From the NCBI GenBank assembly GCA_001603955.1, contig LVAA01000039.1, positions 1-43,317 on the forward strand: DNA of 43,317 nt. Direction: 5' to 3'. The notes under the pieces are model-generated. The model was not told the DNA's origin. It saw only the letters and a list, made by a program, of their open reading frames with translations, and did no database searches. Positions 32,369 to 41,539 of this stretch are shown here, one piece after another (position 1 is the first letter of the stretch; every line of letters starts with the position of its first letter). This stretch comes from Syntrophobacterales bacterium Delta_02. GTDB taxonomy: Bacteria > Desulfobacterota > Syntrophorhabdia > Syntrophorhabdales > Syntrophorhabdaceae. A program made the translations under genes and the position numbers.

Positions 32369-33115
32369 ATGGCATACGGAGGAGTTCAGGTGCCGCGCAC
32401 CTTGTTATGCGTGAATGTCAGCGGTTTGGCGACGTTGCGGGCCGCGAGGGGAGGAGGCGAACCCGACCCCGTCGAAGCGGCGAGAATATGCGCGAAAACC
32501 GGGTGCAACAGCATCGCGGTGCATTTGCGTGAGGACAGGGGTCACATACAGGATGGGGACGTTCTTGCGATACGGAAGGCAATACCGGAGAGCGGAAAAG
32601 TCTATCTCGAGATAGCCCTCTCCGACGAGATGATAGATTTCGCAAGAATGGTGAGGCCCAGTCGGGTCACGATCGTGCCTGAGAACAAGGAAAGTATGGC
32701 ACCGCAAGGCGGGCTCGATGTGAGAAAGTACATGCGCGAGATCAGGAGCGCCGTCGAGATATTCGGTAGAGAGGAAATACCGGTATCCCTTTTAGTAGAA
32801 CCCGACACAGAGATGATCGACCTTGCAAAGGAATGCGGGGCGAGGTTCGTGGAGATCCATACCGGCGCCTACAGCAAGGCGACGGAAAAAGTCGATATCG
32901 ACAGGGAGATCGACAGGATATATAAAGCATCGGAGCACGCCGCGGAGATCAGGATAAGGATCAACGCCGGGTGCGGACTCAATTACACGAACGTTGCGCC
33001 TCTTATGCATGCCAAGGAACTGCTGGAGGTCAACATCGGACGCGCGATAATCGAACGGTCCGATTCGGTCGGACTGGCAACGGCAGTTGGAGAAATGATG
33101 GCAATACTGGACTAG
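32369..33115 (+). CDS. PdxJ-like TIM-barrel protein with altered active site
   Basis: A 248-residue homologue of pyridoxine 5'-phosphate synthase. Family segments are obvious: DPVEAA, AVHLREDRGHIQDGDV (His52), VYLEIALSDEM (Glu81), VPENKE...GGLDV, FVEIHTGAY, NAGCGLNYTNV. Key positions differ from true PdxJ: the N-terminal NIDH is NVSG (S18-G19), the catalytic His of NAGHGL is Cys202, and NIGH is NIGR (R225). These residues bind or act on deoxyxylulose phosphate and the amine substrate, so a different reaction or loss of activity is likely. GGGAGG sits 7 bases before ATG 32369. No pdxA or other B6 gene is near. It is flanked by two paralogous hybrid kinases. Confidence 0.85.
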   Translation: MAYGGVQVPRTLLCVNVSGLATLRAARGGGEPDPVEAARICAKTGCNSIAVHLREDRGHIQDGDVLAIRKAIPESGKVYLEIALSDEMIDFARMVRPSRVTIVPENKESMAPQGGLDVRKYMREIRSAVEIFGREEIPVSLLVEPDTEMIDLAKECGARFVEIHTGAYSKATEKVDIDREIDRIYKASEHAAEIRIRINAGCGLNYTNVAPLMHAKELLEVNIGRAIIERSDSVGLATAVGEMMAILD

Positions 33116-33625
33116 TGAAAGTCTCTTCAGGACCGTGCCCTCTGAATCCTGAATGCCTGAGTCTATCGAGCTGCTTGACCGCACAAGGAAGGACCAGGTC
33201 GGTAATGAGGGGACACGAAGAAACCTCCATCATCGTTAACCCGTACACATGTTGTTTCATTGCTGCCTCCGGGTCATCGTGTTCTGTGCGATGCTTTGAT
33301 AAAGACAGATCTTCAGCTTCTGAGCCATCCTGAAGAACAACAATAGGATGATTCTGCCCTATTTAGCGACACTCCAGCCTCAGGCACCCTCTCCCGCGCG
33401 AACTGCCGGAGTATCTGTGTCCCCAACGATGTCCCCATGGGATGGGTTCAAGTAAGCTCCTGATGGGGGGGTGGTCATGTTCGCGATTTTGCATATCTCT
33501 CTGACAATGATATGATGAACGGTACGCAAGGCGTTTCGAAATGCTCTAGGAAGAATGGGGTGTTGGGGACTGTGTCACCATAATACCACTGCTCTCCGTG
33601 GGCTATTCATTATTGTGAGGAACGA
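33116..33625. other. 510-base intergenic stretch
   Basis: No gene can be supported on either strand. A possible promoter for the amidohydrolase is TTGCAT (33489-33494), 16 bases, TATGAT (33511-33516). Scattered ggggaca/tgtcccc segments (33208-33215, 33418-33434) are present without clear structure. Confidence 0.45.
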
Positions 33626-34738
33626 ATGACCCGATCTGGCTTTCGGCGATGGTTGCTGTTTCCTGCTGCTGTTCTGGTCCTGCTCCTGGCTGTCCCGCTG
33701 TTCTCCGCGGGGCCCTACCGCCCTGTAGAACCTCTTCCGCCGGACATCGTGGACATGCATTGTCATGTCGCGGGTATCGGGGCCGGCAACAGCGGGTGTT
33801 TCATTTCGCGGGAGCTGCGGAAGAGCTGGAGGTTCAGGGTCTATCTGCGGGCCTTTGGTGTCTCACGAAGTGAGCTGGAAAAAGAAGGGGACAACCTGAT
33901 TGCCGACCGGGTCGCCCAACTGCTTGCCCGGAGCAGATTCGTGAAGAAGGCCGTGGTGCTGGCACTCGACGGCGTCGTCGGTAAAGATGGGATGCTCGAC
34001 AGAAATCGCACTGAGATCTATGTGCCGAACGAATTCGTTGCCGGCGCGGTGGCGAGACACAGGAACCTCCTCTTCGGCGCTTCCGTCAATCCCTATCGGA
34101 AGGATGCCCTGGAACGCCTCACGCGGGTCAAGGCGCAGGGTGCGGTACTCGTGAAATGGATCCCTTCCGTCATGGAGATCGATCCCGCTGACCCGCGTCT
34201 CAAACCATTCTACCTCAAGCTCGTCGAGCTCGACCTTCCGCTGCTCACCCATGCGGGCCAGGAACGTTCCTTCTCTTCGGCCCTGGACAACTTGTGCGAT
34301 CCCGACAGGCTGCGGCTGCCGCTCAGCCTCGGCGTTAAGGTCATCGCCGCACACATAGCGTCCACAGGGAAATATCAGGGCGAACGCAGCAGCGACAGGC
34401 TCGCACGCCTGATGCGCGAATACCCGAACCTCTATTCGGACGTCTCCTCGCTCACTCAGATAAACAAACATGGTTACCTCAAAGAAGCGCTCACGCGGCG
34501 CGAGTTCAAAGGAAGACTTCTCTACGGCACCGATTTTCCCCTTGTCGATACCGCCCTGGTCTCCCCATGGTACTACGCCATCCGGCTTTCTCCAAAACAA
34601 TTGCTCACGATCTCCCGTACGTTAAACCCCTGGGACGCGGACGTGCTGCTCAAACACAGCCTCGGCACGCCGGCGGATGTCTTCTCACGTTCGGGGCAAA
34701 TGTTGGCGCAAGATCCATCCGGGCAGGGATTACGCTGA
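33626..34738 (+). CDS. membrane-anchored amidohydrolase-2 family metal hydrolase
   Basis: A 370-residue protein with an N-terminal hydrophobic anchor or signal (residues 8-28), then an amidohydrolase TIM barrel. Metal-site residues: HxH in DMHCHV (H45, H47), a candidate Lys in VKWIPS, LTHAGQE, AAHIAST and the C-terminal Asp in YGTDFPLVD. ACMSD/o-pyrocatechuate decarboxylase and lactonase relatives share this pattern. The unusual feature is export or anchoring of an enzyme class that is usually cytoplasmic. TGAGGA precedes ATG 33626. The substrate is unknown. Confidence 0.85.
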   Translation: MTRSGFRRWLLFPAAVLVLLLAVPLFSAGPYRPVEPLPPDIVDMHCHVAGIGAGNSGCFISRELRKSWRFRVYLRAFGVSRSELEKEGDNLIADRVAQLLARSRFVKKAVVLALDGVVGKDGMLDRNRTEIYVPNEFVAGAVARHRNLLFGASVNPYRKDALERLTRVKAQGAVLVKWIPSVMEIDPADPRLKPFYLKLVELDLPLLTHAGQERSFSSALDNLCDPDRLRLPLSLGVKVIAAHIASTGKYQGERSSDRLARLMREYPNLYSDVSSLTQINKHGYLKEALTRREFKGRLLYGTDFPLVDTALVSPWYYAIRLSPKQLLTISRTLNPWDADVLLKHSLGTPADVFSRSGQMLAQDPSGQGLR

Positions 34739-34780
34739 AACCACGAGGAAGCGGGGGACCGGAAAGTCGGAGATATCTAT

Positions 34781-34809
34781 TTGACACGTTACCGTATCTA
34801 ATTTATCCT
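34781..34809 (+). promoter_or_regulatory. sigma70 promoter of the second hybrid kinase
   Basis: TTGACA (34781-34786), 17-base spacer, TATCCT (34804-34809), about 145 bases upstream of ATG 34955. Confidence 0.6.
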
Positions 34810-34954
34810 TATATCCTGACAGAGACACTCCCTATCACCATGGGGAGACCGGACGACACATCAAGCGAGGACAGAACCGGGACCGATCAAAGTGATACAC
34901 CCCTCCAAAACAACAGCCTCTTTACCATCACTCTTCACTTCAAAGGAATGCCGC

Positions 34955-37609
34955 ATGAACGATACAAAGACCATCCTCCTCGTGGAGGACGAGACACGCA
35001 TTGGCGCCGAACAGGAACGGACTCTTAAAAAATACGGATATGAGGTTATCGCCGTCGCCTCGGGAGAGAAAGCCATAGAAAAAGCCCGTACGATCCCCAA
35101 TATCGACCTCATTCTCATGGACATCGACCTGGGTGACGGCATGGATGGGGCTGAAACGGCGGAGATCATTTTGAAGGAGAAGGACATCCCCATCCTCTTT
35201 CTCCTGAGTTCCGCCAGGCCCGAGGAAGCAGAGAAAGCGGAGAGGATCGCCTCCTACGGTTACGTGGTCAAGGAACTGGGTGAAACCGTCCTCAACTCCG
35301 CAATCAACATGGCCTTCAAACTGAACGAAGCGTACCGCGAGCTCAAGGAAAGGGAAGAGGAGCATCGTCTTCTCTTTGAGAGCGCATCGTCGGGAATATT
35401 TATCGCTCAGGACAGTATGATGAAGATCGTAAACCACGCTCTGACAAAAATGTCTGGCTATTCCGCCGAGACCCTCACGGCAAGGCCCTTTACGTCGTTC
35501 ATCCACCCGGACGATATCGATATGATAATCGACCGTTATACCAGGCGATTGCGCGGAGAGCCGGTCGAGAGCAACTATGTGTTCAGAATAGTCACGGCCA
35601 AAGCGGTGACAAGGTGGGTCGAAATAACGTCAGTTCTCACTTCATGGAAGGGAAGGCCTGCCACTTTGAATTACCTGATCGACGTGACCGAGCGCAAAAT
35701 GGCCCAGGAGGCGCTCAGGACCAGCGAAGAGAAATACCGGCAGATCTTCGAAGGCGCCACCGAGGGTATCTATCAGACCACCCCGGATGGCAGGTATCTC
35801 AACATGAACCCGGCTTTTGCGAGAATGTTCGGCTACCCATCACCGCAGGAAATGATCGCTACTGTCATGAACATCGGGCAGGAACGCTATGTGGATCCGG
35901 AGGACCGCGACAGACTGGTGCGGATGCTCAGCGAGCACAACAACGTGGAGGGATTCGAGGCTGAAGTCTACCGCAAGGACGGGAGCCGCTTCTGGATATC
36001 CATCAACACCCACGCCGTTAGCGATGCCGCGGGAAATATTCTTCATCTCGAAGGCACGGCAGTGGACATCACCGAACGCAGACATGCGGAAGAAGAGATC
36101 CTCGGCGAGCGATCGAAACTGAAAACCCTTTCCGACAATGCCCCCTTCGGCATGGCCCTCATCAACAGGAGAGGCCGTCTGACCTATATCAATGGAAAGT
36201 TCACGGAGATCTTTGGCTACAGCCTTTCCGATGTCCCTGACGGCAAGACATGGCTAAGAAAGATCTATCCTGAGAGCGCATACAGGCATACGGTCATCTC
36301 GGCCTGGAGGGAAGACTTGAAAGACGCCCGGCCCGGGGAACGGCGGCCGAGGGTCTTTACTGCAACCTGCAAGGACGGGGCACCGAAAGCCATACAATTC
36401 ATCTTTTCCGTCCTCGCATCCGGCGAGTACCTGTTCACCTATGAAGACATCACCGAATTGAGGCAGCTTGAAAACCAGCTCCGTCAGGCCCAGAAGACGG
36501 AAGCGATCGGCACCCTCGCTGGGGGCATCGCCCACGACTTCAACAATATCCTGACTGCCCTCATGGGATACGCGGCCCTCATCCAGTTGAAGATGGACAC
36601 ATCGGATCCCCTGAGGTCATACGTAGACCAGATCTTCGTCGCTTCACAGAAGGCGGTCGACCTCACCCGAAGCCTTCTGACCTTCAGCAGGCAGCAGTCC
36701 GTCACCCTCGTTCCGCTCGACATGAACAACACGATCAAAGCGGCCGAAAGGCTCCTGAGGAGACTCCTCACCGAGGATATCGAACTTCGCACGTCCTTGA
36801 CGAACAATGATACGATCGTCATGGCCGATAAGTCGCAGGTGGACCAGATCCTCTTTAACCTTGTCACCAATGCGAGGGATTCCATGCCGAAAGGAGGCAC
36901 ACTCACCATAGAGACCGCCATAACCACCATGTACGATACCTTTCCCAAGATCCACGGCTTCGGAGAGGCAGGAAAATACGTGGAGATCACTATCTCCGAT
37001 ACGGGTACCGGCATGGATGACATCACAAAGGAGAAGATCTTCGACCCGTTCTTTACGACAAAGGAAATTGGGAAGGGTACCGGACTGGGTCTCGCCACCG
37101 TCTATGGCATCGTCAAGCGGCACGGCGGATACATCACGGTCGAGAGCACTCCCAATCAGGGCACGACATTTCATGTCTATCTCCCCGTGATAGAGACCAA
37201 GATCGATGAAACAAGAGATGTGGCGATCGCCATCAGGAAGGGTAAAGAGACCGTTCTTATCGCCGAAGACAACGAAGATGTCAGACGCTTCATGCGGGAA
37301 GCGTTGCGGGAACACGGCTATGTCATCATTGAAGCCACGGACGGTGAAAATGCGGTGGAGACCTTCAAACAACACCGGAACATAGATCTTATTATCATCG
37401 ACTCCGTCATGCCGAAAAAGAACGGGCGAGAGGCCTACGAAGAGATACGCCGCATGGACCCTCACGTGAAAGCGCTCTTTACCAGCGGATACACGAAGGA
37501 TATCGTCCTTGATAAAGGAATTGAAGAAAAGGAGTTCAACTTCATCGCCAAACCGCTTGTACTCGATAAATTCCTTGAAAAGGTGCGAGAGGTGCTGGAC
37601 GGGCAGTGA
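34955..37609 (+). CDS. receiver-PAS-hybrid histidine kinase-receiver protein
   Basis: An 884-residue soluble kinase. An N-terminal receiver (Asp56, LILMDIDLGDGMDG) is followed by three PAS domains (about 135-255, 265-385, 395-510), HisKA with His527 (GGIAHDFNNILTALMGY), HATPase_c (DQILFNLVTNARDSM; GKGTGLGLATVYGI) and a C-terminal receiver (Asp816, IIIDSVMPKKNGREAYEE). AAGGAA is 8 bases before ATG 34955; the upstream in-frame ATG 34892 lacks this. Its C-terminal half is a close paralogue of the kinase ending at 32080, while the N-terminal receiver replaces one PAS. It may take phosphate from another kinase, perhaps its paralogue. Confidence 0.92.
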   Translation: MNDTKTILLVEDETRIGAEQERTLKKYGYEVIAVASGEKAIEKARTIPNIDLILMDIDLGDGMDGAETAEIILKEKDIPILFLLSSARPEEAEKAERIASYGYVVKELGETVLNSAINMAFKLNEAYRELKEREEEHRLLFESASSGIFIAQDSMMKIVNHALTKMSGYSAETLTARPFTSFIHPDDIDMIIDRYTRRLRGEPVESNYVFRIVTAKAVTRWVEITSVLTSWKGRPATLNYLIDVTERKMAQEALRTSEEKYRQIFEGATEGIYQTTPDGRYLNMNPAFARMFGYPSPQEMIATVMNIGQERYVDPEDRDRLVRMLSEHNNVEGFEAEVYRKDGSRFWISINTHAVSDAAGNILHLEGTAVDITERRHAEEEILGERSKLKTLSDNAPFGMALINRRGRLTYINGKFTEIFGYSLSDVPDGKTWLRKIYPESAYRHTVISAWREDLKDARPGERRPRVFTATCKDGAPKAIQFIFSVLASGEYLFTYEDITELRQLENQLRQAQKTEAIGTLAGGIAHDFNNILTALMGYAALIQLKMDTSDPLRSYVDQIFVASQKAVDLTRSLLTFSRQQSVTLVPLDMNNTIKAAERLLRRLLTEDIELRTSLTNNDTIVMADKSQVDQILFNLVTNARDSMPKGGTLTIETAITTMYDTFPKIHGFGEAGKYVEITISDTGTGMDDITKEKIFDPFFTTKEIGKGTGLGLATVYGIVKRHGGYITVESTPNQGTTFHVYLPVIETKIDETRDVAIAIRKGKETVLIAEDNEDVRRFMREALREHGYVIIEATDGENAVETFKQHRNIDLIIIDSVMPKKNGREAYEEIRRMDPHVKALFTSGYTKDIVLDKGIEEKEFNFIAKPLVLDKFLEKVREVLDGQ

Positions 37610-37617
37610 GCCTCGAG

Positions 37618-37838
37618 AATGGGCGGCCGCGATTTTCGACATCATGGGACAGGTGATGCTCGATCCCCGATGGCGGGGCTATTTCGAGGGATTTGAACCA
37701 CCTTACCATTTCCACGGTCCCGAAGAATACGAAGGTTGGCTTTCGGGATCTGATCATTGCCGCATCCGCGCCGAACTGATCCCCAAGGATATGCAGCACG
37801 AAGGAACGGAACGTCTTGCGGGTTGGCGGCGCAGATAA
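37618..37838 (+). pseudogene. remnant of a SAM-dependent methyltransferase (C-terminal part)
   Basis: A frame with no start of its own, ending at TAA 37836-37838, reads FDIMGQVMLDPRWRGYFEGF, then PYHFHGPEEYEGWL and ELIPKDMQHEGTERLAGW. This is the pattern of the C-terminal domain of trans-aconitate-methyltransferase-like proteins (FHGPEEY...ELIPKDM.H.G...GW). The SAM-binding N-terminal two thirds are absent and the preceding DNA is the kinase gene, so this is a decayed fragment. Confidence 0.6.
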
Positions 37839-37921
37839 GGGAACACACGCTTCCGACCGCTGAGCGGCAGAAACCACACGACAACAAACCTCCGAACCTC
37901 ACGTGTTACCAGTGCATTTGA

Positions 37922-37950
37922 TTGACATGGAAGGTCGATTTTTTTATACT
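37922..37950 (+). promoter_or_regulatory. near-consensus sigma70 promoter
   Basis: TTGACA (37922-37927), 17-base spacer, TATACT (37945-37950), about 50 bases upstream of ATG 38002 of the serine hydrolase gene. Confidence 0.8.
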
Positions 37951-38001
37951 CCTTTCCATTAAGAAATCGTGTCTTGCCAGAACGAGAAAGAGAGGGTGCT
38001 A

Positions 38002-40029
38002 ATGTCAAGGATCAGACTTGTCGTCGCAATCTGTTTGTGCTTCGTGCTGGTGACCTCGCTTGCGTCAGGAAGAACGACGGCGGCAAGACCCGATCCCTAC
38101 AAGGACGCTATCGCCACGGCCCGCAGCGAGATCTGGCAGGCTATAAACAGCGGTCAATGCGGGAGCGCCACCGCTGCAATTACGGTCAATGGCAAGGTCG
38201 TTTATGCCGAAGGTTTCGGCATGGCAAACAGGGAGAAGAGCATCCCCGTCAACAGGAACACGCTGTTCAACATAGGCTCCATCAGCAAGATGTACGTGGC
38301 TGCCGCGATTATGCTGCTCGTTGAGGACGGCAAGGTCTCCCTCGATGACCCGGTCACACGCTATCTTCCGGAATTCAAAATGGCTGACGACAGGTACAAG
38401 GCGATCACCGTGAGGATGCTGCTCAATCACACATCCGGCATGCCGGGGACCCAGAGCGCGAATTCCTTCTCGTTCAAGTATGACGACAATACGAAGCAGG
38501 AAACGATCAACACTCTGGCCCGCGCGCACCTCAAGCACGCCCCGGGCGCGATGGCGGCTTACTGCAATGACGGGTTCACACTGGCGGAAATGATAGTGGA
38601 ACGGGTAAGCGGCCGGAAATACATCGCCTTCCTCAACGAGAGGATCTTTAGGCCGCTGGGCTTGAAGAATACCGGCATGGGCCTGGGGGAGATCAAGGGC
38701 AAGCCCGTAGCGCTGTATTATGAACCCGAGACCGGAAAGGTCCATCCCCTTGAAGTGATCTCGATCCTGGGTGCCGGGGGTCTATCGTCAACCGCCGAAG
38801 AGGTCTGCCGTTTTACGGATTCTTTCTCAGCGAAGGGTAAGCTCTTGAAGAGATCCTCTCTCGCGGAGATGAGATCCGCGCAGCCTCCAGCGTCCGCGCG
38901 CGCGCTAAGGAGTCCCTCATTCTCATATGGGCTTGGCTGGGACATGACAGGTTTTCCTCGATATGACGCAGCCGGCATTCAGGTACTGGGCAAGAGCGGT
39001 GGCACCGCGAATTATTCTTCGATGGTCTACACCGTTCCCGACAAGAAGATATCCGTTGCCGTCATTGCTTCGGGAGCCGAAAGCGGCGCAATGACGATCG
39101 CGCTTGATATACTCGACGCGGTGCTGGTCGGGAAGAAACTTATCGCAAAGAAAGTGAAGGCCGTCTCGATACCGCCGGAACCACAGAAACTACCGCGGGA
39201 CCACGCCTCCCATGGCGGGTATTACGCCAATGAGTCCAAATTGGGCCGGATCGTTTTTGATGCGGATAAGAACACCGCGACTTTATACCTTTTCAAAGAA
39301 CAGGAAAAAACACCGGCAGCCACCTTCGTCTATAGTGATAACTACTATCACGATACCAAAGGCAACCGTTACTACTTCAACCGCACAGGCAAGGAAGACT
39401 ATATGGTACGCTCCTTTTCGGCATTCGGGATCGATAAGGTCCTCATGCAGAAAGCGAAACCGGTAGAGAACCCGAAACGTCTCAAGATCGATATGGATGG
39501 CAAGGTCTGGTTGAGACGCAATGTCTCTCCCTTTGAGTCGATCCCGGTGGCACAATCCCACTTCGTGAGATCATCGCTGTACAGCGACCTGCCGGGATAC
39601 GTGTTCTTCAATGGCCTCAAGAGGATCGACTCCCCTGAATTCGCGGGCATGCCCTTCGACTCTGTCCGTGACCAGACGGAACTTACCCTTTTTGAAAAGA
39701 ACGGGGCCGCGTGGGCCTGGGTCTCCGACATGCTGTACAGCCCGAAAGAAAGCGCCCTCGCGTTGAAAACTGGCGAGAATTCCGTGAAAATAGAAAGCGA
39801 TGGATACAGCCAGTGGCTGGCAGCCAATGAAAATGTCGTTCTGAGCATCACCAGATCTCAACGGGGAAGGATCATCATATTCTCTCCCGATGGCACCCCG
39901 ACTTATGACAGCGCGCGCGATACAGGCGACGCGTATGCCGACAGGAGCGGTTATATTGAATGTGCGGGTCTTGCGGACGATGCGTTCACGATCAAGGTCA
40001 GGCCCGCTGCCGCAGGCGAGAAGAAGTAG
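38002..40029 (+). CDS. secreted class C beta-lactamase-like serine hydrolase with long C-terminal extension
   Basis: A 675-residue protein with signal peptide (MSRIRLVVAICLCFVLVTSLASG). The N-terminal 370 residues are a beta-lactamase/penicillin-binding fold: SxxK at S93-K96 (IGSISKMY), YxN at Y187 (AAYCNDGF) and KSG at K331-G333. The rest is beta-rich (GGYYANESKLGRIVFDADKNTATLYLF and later), not a known lactamase part; such extensions occur in esterase-, D-aminopeptidase- or Pab87-like peptidases of this fold. Beta-lactam hydrolysis should not be assumed. AGAGGG precedes ATG 38002, and a near-consensus promoter lies upstream. Confidence 0.88.
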   Translation: MSRIRLVVAICLCFVLVTSLASGRTTAARPDPYKDAIATARSEIWQAINSGQCGSATAAITVNGKVVYAEGFGMANREKSIPVNRNTLFNIGSISKMYVAAAIMLLVEDGKVSLDDPVTRYLPEFKMADDRYKAITVRMLLNHTSGMPGTQSANSFSFKYDDNTKQETINTLARAHLKHAPGAMAAYCNDGFTLAEMIVERVSGRKYIAFLNERIFRPLGLKNTGMGLGEIKGKPVALYYEPETGKVHPLEVISILGAGGLSSTAEEVCRFTDSFSAKGKLLKRSSLAEMRSAQPPASARALRSPSFSYGLGWDMTGFPRYDAAGIQVLGKSGGTANYSSMVYTVPDKKISVAVIASGAESGAMTIALDILDAVLVGKKLIAKKVKAVSIPPEPQKLPRDHASHGGYYANESKLGRIVFDADKNTATLYLFKEQEKTPAATFVYSDNYYHDTKGNRYYFNRTGKEDYMVRSFSAFGIDKVLMQKAKPVENPKRLKIDMDGKVWLRRNVSPFESIPVAQSHFVRSSLYSDLPGYVFFNGLKRIDSPEFAGMPFDSVRDQTELTLFEKNGAAWAWVSDMLYSPKESALALKTGENSVKIESDGYSQWLAANENVVLSITRSQRGRIIIFSPDGTPTYDSARDTGDAYADRSGYIECAGLADDAFTIKVRPAAAGEKK

Positions 40030-40091
40030 AAGGACTTCAAGCGATCGCTGGCCCGGGTACGGGCGACGGGAAACCTCCCGGAAGGCAGTGT

Positions 40092-40607
40092 TCACACCGT
40101 CTTCTTTTTCGTGGAGTACTTGTCCAGGTACTTGTCCACGTCGAGCTCGGGGTGGTATTCCCTGAAGAACTCGATGATCGCCTCGATTTCTCCTTCCTTT
40201 TCCTCTATGTATTTGCCCGGCAGGTATTCCCTCGGCGCCAGCTCGTCCAGCGGGGTCTTGCCCAGTACGTCCCTGGCATTCACATCCGCCCCCGCTTCCA
40301 GGAGAACTTCGACAATCTCGACGCGGCGGCCGCGGCAGGCATGGTGCAGGGGAGTCATGTCGTTGCCGGGGTTATCCCCGTTCACGTCGGCGCCCGCCTC
40401 GAGGAGGAGCCGGACTATCTCCACCTTGCGTCCCTCAGAAGCCCGGTGGAGGGCCGTCTTGCCGCAATTATCCCTCCCGTCTATCTCAAGCACTCCCTTC
40501 TCGAGGATCTCGCGGACGCGGTCGGTGTCACCGTTCTCCACCGGCCCGTGGAGACGTGTGCGATCCATGTAGCGTAAGCCTTCCAGAAAGTCTTCATTCA
40601 ACTCCAT
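40092..40607 (-). CDS. ankyrin-repeat protein
   Basis: A 171-residue cytoplasmic protein with about three ankyrin repeats (LHGPVENGDTDRVREILEKG; GKTALHRASEGRKVEIVRLL; MTPLHHACRGRRVEIVEVLL). The EAGADVN turns are textbook. A helical acidic tail with a Lys-rich end follows (EEKEGEIEAIIEFF ... KYSTKKKTV). Ankyrin proteins mediate protein binding; no partner is suggested by neighbours, since the gene is convergent with the serine hydrolase and isolated. Confidence 0.9.
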   Translation of the reverse strand: MELNEDFLEGLRYMDRTRLHGPVENGDTDRVREILEKGVLEIDGRDNCGKTALHRASEGRKVEIVRLLLEAGADVNGDNPGNDMTPLHHACRGRRVEIVEVLLEAGADVNARDVLGKTPLDELAPREYLPGKYIEEKEGEIEAIIEFFREYHPELDVDKYLDKYSTKKKTV

Positions 40608-41076
40608 AGCGCGTACAAGACCTCTTCAAAATGGTTTTGTTGACCAGCACCGGTATTCTTTCATTTACGAATCTCATGTGCGTCCTCCGTGAGAGCGCGA
40701 TCTCTCCCGCCGCTCCACGTCCGGTTGCTGTTTACCGAAGACTTTATATCAAAGGCAGCAGGAGAAGCAAGGTTGAACTGGTGACGCCCCCTGAGGGCAG
40801 AGATCAGGAATGCGCTATTCGCAGGCAAGGTCATTGACCCGCAATGTCGCCATGCACCAAAAGCCGACTCTGTTCGCTTCTTCCTGAAATCCGCAAGATC
40901 GACAACCCGTGAGACATCGCAGGGTTCAATTTGGTGATAAGAAGCGCCCCACCGCTGTCCAGGATGATCCATTTCCCGGAATGCGCTCCTTGTAAAACAA
41001 TGATCCAGGACAGGTAAATCGTCCATATTCATACGAGGTTGATCTCTTCTCCTGTGCCTTCAGAAAAAATGGGGGA
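40608..41076. other. intergenic stretch without a supported gene
   Basis: A 123-codon leftward frame exists here (40661-41032), but it lacks a ribosome-binding site, recognisable domains or a coding-like composition. I see no promoter or terminator that I can defend. Confidence 0.45.
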
Positions 41077-41214
41077 TAATGACCAATGAAAAAGAGAATG
41101 ACCAATTCATCAATAACCAATTGAACAAAGGGAACGGACTGCCTGTATCATTGTTTTGGTTATTGGTTGTTGTCTGTTTGTCTGGTTATTGGAATTTGGT
41201 CATTGGTCATTCTC
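41077..41214. repeat. palindromic cluster of AATGACC / AATAACC heptamer-like units
   Basis: The left side has GATAATGACCAATG, GAGAATGACCAATTC and CAATAACCAATTG. The right side has the reverse complements (TTGGTTATTGGTTGTTG, GGTTATTGG, TTGGTCATTGGTCATTC). The whole can fold into a long imperfect hairpin of about 135 bases. Units are 7 bases apart where they adjoin (GGTCATT GGTCATT). It shares the TTGGTTGTTGGTTATT motif with 425-441. Confidence 0.7.
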
Positions 41215-41364
41215 CTCTCCCGGGGATGCTCCGGAGGGTCGGCATGTCCGTTGGCGCGGATCTGTTTTGGACAGATGTGAGAAGCGCCACGTATCAGACC
41301 CGACGCGAGAGGGCAGTCCCTGTCTGCCATGAAAAACCTGAGAGATCCTTGACACTAGTTTTTT

Positions 41365-41393
41365 TTGACACCTCTCTAATAACAGTGTAATAT
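41365..41393 (+). promoter_or_regulatory. near-consensus sigma70 promoter of the giant repeat protein
   Basis: TTGACA (41365-41370), 17-base spacer, TAATAT (41388-41393). A second TTGACA lies at 41349-41354. The predicted transcript has a leader of about 210 bases before ATG 41610. Confidence 0.75.
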
Positions 41394-41539
41394 CTCTGCA
41401 GATCCTTTCCGCATCGTTGCCAGAGCACAAAAAAACAACCATTCGCCACCTCATGGGAAGGCATGGGTTTCCCGAACAGGCGTGGCCTCACGGGATTGCC
41501 ATGTGTGACCGCTTCATTACGGCCGCTTGACAAACCTGT

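Noticed and set aside
38002-40029. Antibiotic-resistance beta-lactamase
   Set aside because: SxxK, YxN and KSG motifs are shared by many esterases and peptidases; the length and extension argue against a true AmpC.
40661-41032. 123-codon leftward frame
   Set aside because: No ribosome-binding site or recognisable domain; composition unlike neighbouring genes.
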